64,000 nt of DNA from Bacteroides fragilis (GTDB lineage: Bacteria; Bacteroidota; Bacteroidia; Bacteroidales; Bacteroidaceae), in assembly GCF_002849695.1 (NCBI RefSeq), contig NZ_CP018937.1, positions 4,278,001 to 4,342,000 of the forward strand. The letters run 5' to 3'. Below are positions 18,668-26,830 of this stretch, piece by piece. How positions within the stretch are numbered: the stretch's first letter is position 1; each line of letters starts with the position of its first letter. The position numbers were made by a program, and so were the translations under genes. The notes under the pieces are model-generated. The model did not search any database, was not told where the DNA came from, and worked only from the letters and a program-made list of their open reading frames with translations.

Positions 18668-18698
18668 CAAAGATAACGCATTCTCCCGATTTGGCAAA
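18668..18698 (-). promoter_or_regulatory. Bacteroides promoter for tRNA-Arg
   Basis: Minus-strand TTTG (18695-18698), 19 bases, TATCTTTG (18668-18675), 17 bases before the mature tRNA 5' end. Confidence 0.8.
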
Positions 18699-18699
18699 C

Positions 18700-19013
18700 C
18701 CCGAAGAATAGATTTATACAAGAAGAATATGCAAATACCTCCTATATCAATAAAGAATAGACGAGCGATCACAAGAATGAACTCAAAACACAAAAAACGA
18801 AAGAAAATTCAATTAAAATACAATCATATATCTACCTATCAAGCCGATTGAAGAGCAATTCGTCAGAAGAAGGGTGAAGAAGCAATATCAATCTGCTTGT
18901 CAGAATGCCTATATTCGGACAAAATGCAGACATATTGCTTACTCCGGAGAACAAAATAGCAGTAAAACGGGTATCTTTTAATAAAGCCCTACAGATAAAT
19001 CAGAAAAGATTTT
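18700..19013. other. intergenic stretch between the tRNA promoter and the korA control region
   Basis: AT-rich; I see no gene, RNA or repeat in it. A short open frame crossing the tRNA is spurious. Confidence 0.6.
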
Positions 19014-19032
19014 GTTAAGTCACTTAACTTTG
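19014..19032 (+). promoter_or_regulatory. palindrome overlapping the korA -7 element
   Basis: GTTAAGT (19014-19020), one central C, ACTTAAC (19022-19028) is a perfect 15-base dyad. It overlaps the -7 box TAACTTTG (19025-19032). The placement is that of a repressor operator. The leader to korA is about 115 bases. Confidence 0.55.
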
Positions 19033-19156
19033 CGAACTTTGCCTGCCACATATACAAGGAAGTGACAAACAAAAAAGACACGCTGGTGGTTAATATTCTA
19101 AGAACACACTAACACCGGTTAATGTTAATCCTAAATTTAAATATATAAATAGAATT

Positions 19157-21007
19157 ATGGCAGACGAAATGATGGTTAAAGAATTGGAGGAAGTGGTTGT
19201 TCGCTTCTCCGGCGATTCCGGCGACGGTATGCAGTTGGCCGGCAACATCTTCTCGAACGTGTCGGCTACGGTTGGAAATGACATCTGTACATTTCCCGAT
19301 TATCCGGCAGATATCCGTGCTCCGCAAGGGTCGCTGACAGGTGTGTCAGGTTTTCAGGTACACGTTGGCGCAAGTAAAATATTCACCCCCGGTGATCATT
19401 GCCACGTATTGGTAGCCATGAATCCCGCCGCACTGAAAACTCAAATTAAATTCTGTAAACCGCAGGGACTGGTCCTCACTGACTCCGACTCCTTCGGAGA
19501 AAAAGATCTGGAGAAAGCACAGTTTAAAACAGGCAACCCTTTTGAAGAGCTGGGAATCAAACAACAAGTGCTCGAAGTGCCCATCTCATCGATGTGCAAG
19601 GAGAGCCTCAAAGACTCCGGACTGGACAACAAAGCCATGCTGCGTTGCAAAAATATGTTCGCCCTCGGATTAGTATGCTGGTTGTTCAACCGTAACCTGT
19701 CCGCCGCAGAGAAAATGCTGAACGAGAAGTTCGCCAAGAAACCGGAAATTGCCGCTGCCAACATCAAAGTGCTGAACGACGGTTACAATTATGGAGCCAA
19801 TACGCACGCTTCTACTTCCACTTACAAAATTGAAAGTAAAACTCCGAAAGCCGCAGGACTCTATACCGATATCAATGGTAACAAAGCTACATCGTACGGC
19901 CTGATCGCCGCTGCGGAAAAAGCCGGGTTGGAACTCTATTTAGGATCATATCCTATTACTCCCGCTACCGACATCCTGCACGAGCTTGCAAAACATAAAT
20001 CAATGGGGGTGAAAACCGTTCAGTGTGAAGACGAAATTGCCGGATGTGCTTCGGCCGTTGGTGCGGCTTTTGCAGGCGATCTGGCTGTAACAACGACTTC
20101 GGGACCGGGTGTCTGCCTGAAAAGCGAAGCCATGAACCTGGCTGTTATTGCCGAACTGCCATTGGTCGTAATTAATGTACAGCGCGGGGGACCTTCTACC
20201 GGTATGCCAACCAAATCGGAACAAACCGACCTGTTGCAAGCCCTTTACGGACGCAATGGCGAAAGCCCGATGCCCGTCATTGCAGCCACTTCGCCCACTA
20301 ACTGCTTTGATGCCGCCTATATGGCTGCCAAAATAGCTCTTGAGCACATGACTCCGGTAGTACTGCTGACCGACGCTTTCATCGCCAACGGTTCTGCGGC
20401 CTGGAAACTTCCTGACCTGGACGAATATCCGGCTATCAAACCGCCGTATGTGACACCGGAGATGGCCGAAACATGGACTCCGTTCCAACGTAACGAAAAG
20501 AGCGGCGCGCGCTATTGGGCCGTTCCCGGAACAGAAGGATTCATGCACCGCATCGGCGGACTTGAAAAGAGTAATGAAACAGGTGTGATCTCTACAGAAC
20601 CTGAGAACCACCAGAAAATGACGCTTCTACGCCAGGCTAAAATAGAAAAGATAGCCGACAGCATCCCCGAACTTGAAGTACAGGGCGATACTGATGCCGA
20701 CCTGTTGGTAGTTGGCTGGGGCGGTACTTATGGACATCTCTATTCAGCTGTGGAACATATGCGCAAAAACGGAAAGAAAGTGGGACTTGCCCATTTCCAA
20801 TATATCAATCCGCTGCCTAAGAACACTGCTGAAGTACTGAAGAAATACAAAAAGATCGTGGTGGCCGAACAGAACCTGGGACAATTTGCAGGATATCTGC
20901 GCATGAAAGTGCCCGGATTGAATATCAGCCAGTTCAACCAAGTAAAGGGCCAGCCGTTCGTAACGAGAGAACTTGTAGAAGCATTTACTAAATTATTGGA
21001 GGAATAA
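19157..21007 (+). CDS. korA: 2-oxoglutarate:ferredoxin oxidoreductase, fused gamma-alpha subunit
   Basis: Part of the enzyme that interconverts 2-oxoglutarate and succinyl-CoA using ferredoxin, central to the branched or reductive TCA route of anaerobic Bacteroides. 616 residues. The N-terminal about 190 residues are the gamma domain (R-F-S-G-D-S-G-D-G-M-Q-L-A-G). The alpha domain starts near residue 225 and has the Y-P-I-T-P-A-T-D signature at about 260, followed by the T-T-S-G-P-G and Q-R-G-G-P-S-T-G-M-P-T regions. korB follows after 3 bases. Specificity for 2-oxoglutarate is inferred from the layout; another 2-oxoacid is possible. Confidence 0.92.
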   Translation: MADEMMVKELEEVVVRFSGDSGDGMQLAGNIFSNVSATVGNDICTFPDYPADIRAPQGSLTGVSGFQVHVGASKIFTPGDHCHVLVAMNPAALKTQIKFCKPQGLVLTDSDSFGEKDLEKAQFKTGNPFEELGIKQQVLEVPISSMCKESLKDSGLDNKAMLRCKNMFALGLVCWLFNRNLSAAEKMLNEKFAKKPEIAAANIKVLNDGYNYGANTHASTSTYKIESKTPKAAGLYTDINGNKATSYGLIAAAEKAGLELYLGSYPITPATDILHELAKHKSMGVKTVQCEDEIAGCASAVGAAFAGDLAVTTTSGPGVCLKSEAMNLAVIAELPLVVINVQRGGPSTGMPTKSEQTDLLQALYGRNGESPMPVIAATSPTNCFDAAYMAAKIALEHMTPVVLLTDAFIANGSAAWKLPDLDEYPAIKPPYVTPEMAETWTPFQRNEKSGARYWAVPGTEGFMHRIGGLEKSNETGVISTEPENHQKMTLLRQAKIEKIADSIPELEVQGDTDADLLVVGWGGTYGHLYSAVEHMRKNGKKVGLAHFQYINPLPKNTAEVLKKYKKIVVAEQNLGQFAGYLRMKVPGLNISQFNQVKGQPFVTRELVEAFTKLLEE

Positions 21008-21010
21008 GAG

Positions 21011-22021
21011 ATGAGCGAAACAGTATATACAGCAAAAGATTATAAATCAGGCCAGCCTCGTTGGTGCCCGGGATGTGGTGACCACGCTTTCCTGAACTCT
21101 CTGCACAAGGCCATGGCCGAACTGGGAGTAGCTCCACACAACATTGCCGTAATCTCCGGTATCGGTTGTTCTTCCCGTTTGCCTTATTACGTCAACACTT
21201 ACGGTTTCCATACCATTCATGGACGTGCAGCTGCTGTCGCAACAGGCGCCAAAGTAGCTAATCCGAATTTAACCATCTGGCAGATTTCCGGTGACGGTGA
21301 CGGGCTGGCCATTGGCGGCAATCACTTCATCCATGCGGTACGTCGCAATATCGACCTGAATATGATTTTGTTGAACAACCGTATCTACGGTCTGACTAAA
21401 GGTCAATATTCTCCGACTTCCGACCGTGGTTTCGTCAGCAAATCGTCTCCTTACGGAACCGTAGAAGACCCGTTCCATCCGGCAGAACTCTGCTTCGGAG
21501 CGCGCGGACGCTTCTTTGCGCGTTGTGTAGCAGTAGACGGACCGGCATCTGTCGAAGTCCTGAAAGCTGCCGCCAACCATAAAGGAGCATCAGTCGTAGA
21601 AGTTTTACAAAACTGTGTCATCTTCAACGACGGCACACACGAATCGGTAGCAACCAAAGAGGGACGTTCTAAAAATGCAATCTATCTGGAGCATGGCAAA
21701 CCGATGCTCTTCGGTGAGAACAAAGAATTCGGACTGATGCAGGAAGGTTTCGGACTGAAAGTGGTGAAAGTAGGCGAAAACGGCATTACGGAAAAAGACA
21801 TCCTGGTTCACGATGCCCACAGCCAAGACAACACTTTGCAACTGAAGTTAGCACTGATGGAAGGACCGGATTTCCCGATTGCACTCGGTGTGATTCGTGA
21901 CGTGGAAGCTCCAACCTATAACGATGCAATCGTTGAACAGATCGACGAAGTGAAAGGCAAAAAGAAGTATCACAACTTCAAGGAGTTACTGATGACCAAT
22001 GAAACATGGGAAGTAAAATAA
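21011..22021 (+). CDS. korB: 2-oxoglutarate:ferredoxin oxidoreductase, beta subunit
   Basis: The thiamine-diphosphate-binding subunit, partner of KorA. 336 residues. W-C-P-G-C-G at about residues 18-23 provides cysteines expected for the iron-sulfur cluster. G-D-G-D-G at about residue 94 followed by N-N-R-I-Y-G-L-T-K-G-Q is the ThDP/Mg motif. It is the second gene of the korAB operon and ends at an exceptionally long hairpin. No separate ferredoxin-like delta subunit gene is present next to it. Confidence 0.93.
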   Translation: MSETVYTAKDYKSGQPRWCPGCGDHAFLNSLHKAMAELGVAPHNIAVISGIGCSSRLPYYVNTYGFHTIHGRAAAVATGAKVANPNLTIWQISGDGDGLAIGGNHFIHAVRRNIDLNMILLNNRIYGLTKGQYSPTSDRGFVSKSSPYGTVEDPFHPAELCFGARGRFFARCVAVDGPASVEVLKAAANHKGASVVEVLQNCVIFNDGTHESVATKEGRSKNAIYLEHGKPMLFGENKEFGLMQEGFGLKVVKVGENGITEKDILVHDAHSQDNTLQLKLALMEGPDFPIALGVIRDVEAPTYNDAIVEQIDEVKGKKKYHNFKELLMTNETWEVK

Positions 22022-22041
22022 AACACCCTTCCCGTTAATTC

Positions 22042-22098
22042 ATATGATCTAAAAATAAGGGGTATCGTTGAACGATACCCCTTATTTTTAGATCATAT
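22042..22098. terminator. bidirectional terminator, 28-bp perfect stem
   Basis: Left arm 22042-22069 and right arm 22071-22098 are exact reverse complements around a single G. The AT-rich outer part supplies T-runs on both strands. It lies between convergent korB and the GDPD gene. Confidence 0.9.
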
Positions 22099-22114
22099 CT
22101 GTCCCAGCATCGTT

Positions 22115-22936
22115 TCATTCCTTCCATGTATGCTCTGGTCTGTATTTCTTCACAAACAATTCCGGTCTGTCCGTAGCCAACACATCCACCCCAAGTTCAA
22201 TAGCTTTCCGGTCGGACTCTTCCACATTGTCGGTGCCCAATGCCAACGCAAGCACCCTCAATCCTTTTTTATGGCAACGCTCCACCAAATGCTTATCCAA
22301 TGAATCGATCCGGATAACTGCAATATCAGGATTTATTTCCGCTATAACCTTATCAAGTTCGGCACCACCTCCCACATACGCTTGCAAAGTCCGTACTTCA
22401 GGAGCCGCCTCACGAAATGCTTTTGCTTGTTTGTCCGACCAAAAAGTGAATGTACAATTTTCCAGCATTCCTTCTCTGCGCACCAGGCCGAGCAATTGTC
22501 CGAAGTCCCCCGAACGATAATCGAGGGTCAGTTTTAATCCGTTCTGTTTAGCCTTGCGCAATAAAACCTCCAACCGGGGTACACGCTGCCCCCTGAACTC
22601 TTCTCCGAACCACGAACCTGCGTCCAGCGTATCAATATCCGCCGAAAGCCATCCGGAAATCGGTCCTGTTCCATTCGTCGTACGGTCTAAAGTAGAGTCG
22701 TGTAACAAATAAAATACACTGTCCTTGCTGATACAGACATCACACTCCATAAAGTCAATCTTATACTTTATACAAGAATCCGCTGAAGCCAACGTATTTT
22801 CCGGCGCGATGCAATCGGCTCCCCGGTGCCCGCTCAGTTCCGGCAGCCGGACGGGATCACTCTTACAAGCCCCGACCGATAAAGCAAAAGACGTATAAAC
22901 AGCTATTGAGAATATTTTAGAAAATTTATTTTTCAC
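22115..22936 (-). CDS. glycerophosphodiester phosphodiesterase-family lipoprotein
   Basis: Hydrolyses glycerophosphodiesters, or a related phosphodiester, in the periplasm. The start chosen is the GTG at 22936 (273 residues), because the in-frame ATG at 22984 lies upstream of the -7 box TATCTTTG (22974-22981) and so would be outside the transcript. The signal has a lipobox L-S-V-G-A-C. The GDPD core is clear: S-G-H-R-G-A near residue 35, A-P-E-N-T, M-E-C-D-V and H-D-S-T-L-D-R-T-T-N-G. The fold is complete, with late strand motif V-L-A-T-D-R-P-E-L. Single gene; exact substrate unknown. Confidence 0.9.
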   Translation of the reverse strand: MKNKFSKIFSIAVYTSFALSVGACKSDPVRLPELSGHRGADCIAPENTLASADSCIKYKIDFMECDVCISKDSVFYLLHDSTLDRTTNGTGPISGWLSADIDTLDAGSWFGEEFRGQRVPRLEVLLRKAKQNGLKLTLDYRSGDFGQLLGLVRREGMLENCTFTFWSDKQAKAFREAAPEVRTLQAYVGGGAELDKVIAEINPDIAVIRIDSLDKHLVERCHKKGLRVLALALGTDNVEESDRKAIELGVDVLATDRPELFVKKYRPEHTWKE

Positions 22937-22973
22937 TTTAATTATATCTTTCCACGTTTCATTATAGTGGTGA

Positions 22974-22981
22974 CAAAGATA
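22974..22981 (-). promoter_or_regulatory. -7 element for the GDPD gene
   Basis: Minus-strand TATCTTTG, 38 bases before the GTG at 22936; decides the start codon. No TTTG at -33. Confidence 0.6.
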
Positions 22982-23024
22982 CATAAATCTCTTCTTTCTT
23001 GCTTGCCATCAGAAACCATTTTAT

Positions 23025-23084
23025 AAAAAAACAGCCTGCCTTCTTCTCCCCGATCCATAATCAGAGAGCAAGAAGGCAGGCTGT
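23025..23084 (-). terminator. terminator after upp
   Basis: Arms ACAGCCTGCCTTCTT (23031-23045) and AAGAAGGCAGGCTGT (23070-23084), 24-base loop. On the minus strand it is followed by a T-run (23025-23030). Confidence 0.85.
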
Positions 23085-23109
23085 CCGGTCATCACCTTTT
23101 CTATCTTTT

Positions 23110-23763
23110 TTACTCTTTCTCACCGAAAGCAAGATCGCCCGCATCGCCCAAACCGGGAACAATATACGAATGCTCATTAATTTCAGGATCGATAGCGGCA
23201 CACCAGATCGTAGTTTTATCTTCTGGCAGAATAGAGGCTATATGGTCTACAGCCCTCTGGCTGGCAATAATCGAAGCGACATGAATCTCAGAAGGATGCC
23301 CCTTGGTCAGCATAGCCTGATAACTCAGCTCCATACTGCCACCTGTGGCAAGCATCGGGTCTGTAATGATAAGAGTTTTTCCGTCAATACGCGGTGAAGC
23401 GATATATTCAATATGTATGTCAAATTTCAGCGTATCTTTGTACTTGCGATAAGCTGAAACGAACGCATTCTCAGCATAATCGAAGTAACTCAGGAAACCC
23501 TGGTGGAAAGGCAGGCCGGCACGAAGTATCGTACTGATAACTAACTGATTGTCCGGTGTACTAACAGGTGCTATTCCCAACGGGGTCTGTATCTCCTTTA
23601 CCGAATAAGCGAACGCCTTGCTCATTTCATAAGCCATTACCTCGCCGATACGTTCAATATTACGGCGAAAACGCAAGCGGTCGTTTTGAACCTCAACGTT
23701 CCTTATCTCTGATACATACTGATTCAATATTGAGTTTGTCTCACTTAAATTAATAATCTTCAT
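23110..23763 (-). CDS. upp: uracil phosphoribosyltransferase
   Basis: Salvages uracil to UMP with PRPP. 217 residues. Start M-K-I-I-N-L-S. The PRPP-binding loop reads L-I-I-T-D-P-M-L-A-T-G-G-S-M at about residues 131-144. The S-T-I-L-R-A-G-L-P-F segment at about residue 80 and the C-terminal V-P-G-L-G-D-A-G-D-L-A-F-G-E are typical of uracil PRTases. Cytoplasmic. Divergent from pckA; no clean minus-strand promoter beyond a weak TTACTTTG-like box was seen. Confidence 0.95.
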   Translation of the reverse strand: MKIINLSETNSILNQYVSEIRNVEVQNDRLRFRRNIERIGEVMAYEMSKAFAYSVKEIQTPLGIAPVSTPDNQLVISTILRAGLPFHQGFLSYFDYAENAFVSAYRKYKDTLKFDIHIEYIASPRIDGKTLIITDPMLATGGSMELSYQAMLTKGHPSEIHVASIIASQRAVDHIASILPEDKTTIWCAAIDPEINEHSYIVPGLGDAGDLAFGEKE

Positions 23764-23905
23764 CTTTTCAACTGCGTTTTAATATTCAGGTTTTATACGG
23801 TGCAAAGTAAGTGATAATCTTTCAATTTGCAACGTTCAGTTTGCAGATATTGTTACGTAAATATAAAACGGTTTCTATTAAAGAAAAATTTCTCTAATAT
23901 ATTCT

Positions 23906-23933
23906 TTGTTTCCAAAGAAAGCATTACTTTTGT
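23906..23933 (+). promoter_or_regulatory. promoter for pckA
   Basis: TACTTTTG (23926-23933) fits TAnnTTTG. TTTG (23906-23909) lies 16 bases upstream, shorter than the usual 19-20. Leader of about 85 bases. Confidence 0.5.
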
Positions 23934-24027
23934 AGTCGATTTACAAGGGTATGTTTAAAAACATTCCTCTCCAAATGCCAGAAAGAGATAATAAACAATA
24001 TACCAATTTTAATTAATTCAAAAGAAA

Positions 24028-25635
24028 ATGGCAAATTTAGATTTAAGCAAGTACGGTATTACAGGTGTTACTGAAATTGTGCACAACCCGTCTTACGATG
24101 TATTGTTCGCTGAAGAAACCAAACCGGGTTTGGAAGGTTTTGAAAAAGGTCAAGTAACAAACATGGGCGCTGTAAACGTTATGACTGGCGTTTATACAGG
24201 ACGTTCTCCTAAAGATAAATTCTTCGTTAAAGATGCTACCAGCGAAAACACGGTATGGTGGACTTCTGAAGAATACAAAAACGACAACAAACCGGTAGAC
24301 CAGAAATGCTGGAACGCCGTTAAAGATTTGGCAACTAAAGAACTTTCTAACAAAAGACTGTACGTTGTTGACGCATTCTGTGGTGCTAACGAAAATACTC
24401 GCCTGAAACTGCGCTTCATCATGGAAGTAGCTTGGCAGGCTCACTTCGTAACAAACATGTTCATCCGTCCGACAGCTGAAGAATTGGCTAACTTCGGTGA
24501 ACCTGATTTCGTTATCATGAACGCTTCTAAAGCTAAAGTTGAAAACTACAAAGAACTGGGTCTGAACTCAGAAACTGCTGTTGTATTCAACTTGACTGAG
24601 AAGATCCAGGTTATCCTGAACACTTGGTATGGTGGTGAAATGAAGAAAGGTATGTTCTCTTACATGAACTACTTGCTGCCGCTGAAAGGCATGGCTTCTA
24701 TGCACTGCTCTGCTAACACAGATAAAGAAGGTAAGAGCTCAGCTATTTTCTTCGGTCTGTCCGGTACAGGTAAAACAACTTTGTCTACTGACCCGAAACG
24801 TCTGTTGATTGGTGACGACGAACACGGATGGGACGATGAAGGTGTGTTCAACTTCGAAGGTGGTTGCTATGCTAAGGTTATCAACCTTGACAAAGAAAGC
24901 GAACCAGACATCTGGAACGCTATCAAACGCGACGCTCTGTTGGAGAACTGTACTGTAAACGCTGAAGGTGAAATCAACTTCGCTGACAAATCAGTAACAG
25001 AAAACACTCGTGTTTCTTATCCTATCTACCACATCGAAAACATCGTTAAACCGGTGTCTAAAGGTCCTCATGCAAAACAAGTTATCTTCTTGTCAGCTGA
25101 CGCATTTGGTGTATTGCCTCCGGTATCTATCCTGAATCCGGAACAGACTCAGTACTACTTCCTGTCTGGATTTACAGCTAAATTGGCTGGTACAGAACGT
25201 GGTATCACTGAACCGACTCCGACATTCTCTGCTTGCTTCGGCGCTGCTTTCTTGTCACTGCACCCGACTAAATACGGAGAAGAACTGGTTAAGAAAATGC
25301 AGAAGACCGGTGCAAAAGCATATTTGGTTAACACAGGCTGGAATGGTACCGGCAAACGTATCTCTATCAAAGATACTCGTGGTATCATCGACGCTATCCT
25401 TGACGGTTCTATCGACAAAGCTCCTACTAAGGTTATCCCTTACTTCGACTTTGTTGTTCCGACAGAACTTCCGGGTGTTGATCCGAAGATCCTTGATCCT
25501 CGCGATACTTATGCTGATCCTGCACAGTGGGATGAAAAAGCAAAAGACCTTGCCGGTCGTTTCATCAAGAACTTCGCTAAGTTCACTGGAAACGAAGCTG
25601 GTAAGAAGTTGGTTGCTGCTGGTCCGAAACTCTAA
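24028..25635 (+). CDS. pckA: phosphoenolpyruvate carboxykinase (ATP)
   Basis: Interconverts oxaloacetate and PEP with ATP/ADP. In Bacteroides it works mainly in the CO2-fixing direction toward succinate. 535 residues. G-R-S-P-K-D-K-F at about residue 58, the P-loop G-L-S-G-T-G-K-T-T at about residue 243, and the metal and kinase-2 region D-D-E-H-G-W-D-D-E-G-V-F-N-F-E-G-G at about residue 266. Codon use is strongly biased (frequent GCT, AAC, CGT), more so than in its neighbours, fitting very high expression. Single gene with terminator. Confidence 0.97.
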   Translation: MANLDLSKYGITGVTEIVHNPSYDVLFAEETKPGLEGFEKGQVTNMGAVNVMTGVYTGRSPKDKFFVKDATSENTVWWTSEEYKNDNKPVDQKCWNAVKDLATKELSNKRLYVVDAFCGANENTRLKLRFIMEVAWQAHFVTNMFIRPTAEELANFGEPDFVIMNASKAKVENYKELGLNSETAVVFNLTEKIQVILNTWYGGEMKKGMFSYMNYLLPLKGMASMHCSANTDKEGKSSAIFFGLSGTGKTTLSTDPKRLLIGDDEHGWDDEGVFNFEGGCYAKVINLDKESEPDIWNAIKRDALLENCTVNAEGEINFADKSVTENTRVSYPIYHIENIVKPVSKGPHAKQVIFLSADAFGVLPPVSILNPEQTQYYFLSGFTAKLAGTERGITEPTPTFSACFGAAFLSLHPTKYGEELVKKMQKTGAKAYLVNTGWNGTGKRISIKDTRGIIDAILDGSIDKAPTKVIPYFDFVVPTELPGVDPKILDPRDTYADPAQWDEKAKDLAGRFIKNFAKFTGNEAGKKLVAAGPKL

Positions 25636-25664
25636 TCAGACAAAGTTAACAACTTTAAATAATC

Positions 25665-25700
25665 GAAAGGCGACCCTTTGCAGAGTCGCCTTTCTTTTTA
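25665..25700 (+). terminator. terminator after pckA
   Basis: GAAAGGCGAC (25665-25674) / GTCGCCTTTC (25685-25694) followed by a T-run. Confidence 0.9.
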
Positions 25701-26199
25701 TCCTGCACTACAAAACCCACCGATTAGCATCTTTTCTCAATTAACATTGTTAATACCGTTTTCATATTACTTTTTTCCTATATGCAAACAACAAGCCTTC
25801 TGCTTGTAAAAGACTTGTTATTTGTTATCAGAACGCTTGTTTTAACACCTTGTTAAAGCAAGCGTTTCAATATCAGAAATCTCACACTCCATTTTGCTGA
25901 TTTTCAATACATCAGATAGAAAACAAGCCCTATTCTTTAAATATATCGCCATTCTTTTCTCAAAGACATAATTGTCGTTCTGATAAGTAGGCCCCCGCTT
26001 GGAGATAGAAAAAAAACGTTAGCTGACCGATACAAGCCTCCGATATGGATACGGAATAAATCTTGCAAAAATGATATTTGCGGAAAGAACGGAATTATCT
26101 AATTTCTCAGAATACGATAAACCACATTGAAAAAATCGACAACCCTTATAAATGATATAATAAAAACAATGATAAAAATTTCAGCAGAAAAATAGCATA
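25701..26199. other. gene-free AT-rich stretch with hairpins
   Basis: No gene recognised. It holds a 15-bp hairpin (25832-25846 / 25852-25866, one G-T pair, loop ACCTT) with no T-run after it, and a smaller AACAAG...CTTGTT pair just upstream. It lies between the pckA terminator and the invertible-segment candidate. Confidence 0.6.
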
Positions 26200-26200
26200 A

Positions 26201-26635
26201 GTTCTTTCAGTACTTAGAAATTATACGAAAAGACAACAGATAGCTCTTAGAACCAGTTAACCATTGCATTTGCAATTATTAGTATTTATTATGGGGTCAA
26301 AGATAACAATAAGTTAATATCCCTGCAACTTTTTACTATATTTTTTTTATGCCAATATAATTTATATAATAAAGATTTAATATCATTAAGATTTTCATTT
26401 ATTTGGTTAGCACTGAAATGGCAGAAGAAACATGCAGATAGCGTTCACAACTCTTCCCATAAACGATAATAAACTATATTCCAGGTGAATATATAAGTAA
26501 AAGGTAGAAAATAGGTATTATACCTCCCACTCAAAAGCATTAAAATATTCGGCCAAGCATCTTCACCGTTTTACACTCCACTTAATACACCATTAATAAT
26601 CAATCTAATACAGATGGTAAAAGTACTGAAAGAAC
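26201..26635. repeat. putative invertible promoter segment upstream of the blood-group PUL
   Basis: GTTCTTTCAGTACTT (26201-26215) recurs as an exact reverse complement at 26621-26635, enclosing 405 bp. The left site AGTTCT-TTCA-GTACT fits the consensus AGTYYY-N4-GDACT that I recall for the SusC/SusD phase-variation recombinase of B. fragilis; the right site deviates at the first base. Each site is itself a near-dyad (AAGTTC-N5-GTACTT). The segment contains a near-consensus promoter pointing left, away from susC. The same arrangement precedes the second susC. Confidence 0.75.
26298..26329 (-). promoter_or_regulatory. promoter inside the first invertible segment, pointing away from susC
   Basis: Minus-strand GTTG (26326-26329), 20 bases, TATCTTTG (26298-26305). 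One mismatch to the -33 consensus, none to the -7. If the segment were inverted, it would face susC with a leader of roughly 290 bases. Confidence 0.6.
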
Positions 26636-26764
26636 CTATCTCATTTAGCTCTATTTTTTCCAGATAACAATCAGCATAGTTCAGCAAGGTTATTGAACAG
26701 ACTTAATATTATAAACCAAAAGCTAATGCCTATGAGAACCTGAAAGAATCCTCCCAAATCGATG

Positions 26765-26785
26765 TAGATTAGACAGTCTGATCTA
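26765..26785 (+). other. leader hairpin upstream of the first susC
   Basis: TAGATTAG (26765-26772), loop ACAGT, CTGATCTA (26778-26785), with one G-U pair and further GAT/ATC pairs outside. About 45 bases before the susC ATG; a hairpin lies at the same place before the second susC. Confidence 0.5.
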
Positions 26786-26806
26786 TATCCTCCAAATCAC
26801 ATTTTT

Positions 26807-26827
26807 ATGTTTAACCGAATAATTTAA
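26807..26827 (+). CDS. conserved upstream ORF, peptide MFNRII
   Basis: A six-codon frame ATG-TTT-AAC-CGA-ATA-ATT-TAA, stop 3 bases before the susC ATG at 26831. A matching frame (MFNRTI) stands at the same distance before the second susC. Its conservation, with the surrounding bases, suggests a leader peptide or translational coupling element; no direct evidence of translation. Confidence 0.45.
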   Translation: MFNRII

Positions 26828-26830
26828 TGT

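Noticed and set aside
18636..18851. Plus-strand 71-codon frame
   Set aside because: It overlaps tRNA-Arg and its promoter on the other strand.
20000..20611. 203-codon minus-strand frame
   Set aside because: Antisense shadow of korA; no recognisable domain.
25832..25866. Second terminator for pckA or a riboswitch
   Set aside because: pckA already ends at a strong terminator (25665-25700); this hairpin has no T-run and no known riboswitch features that I can see.
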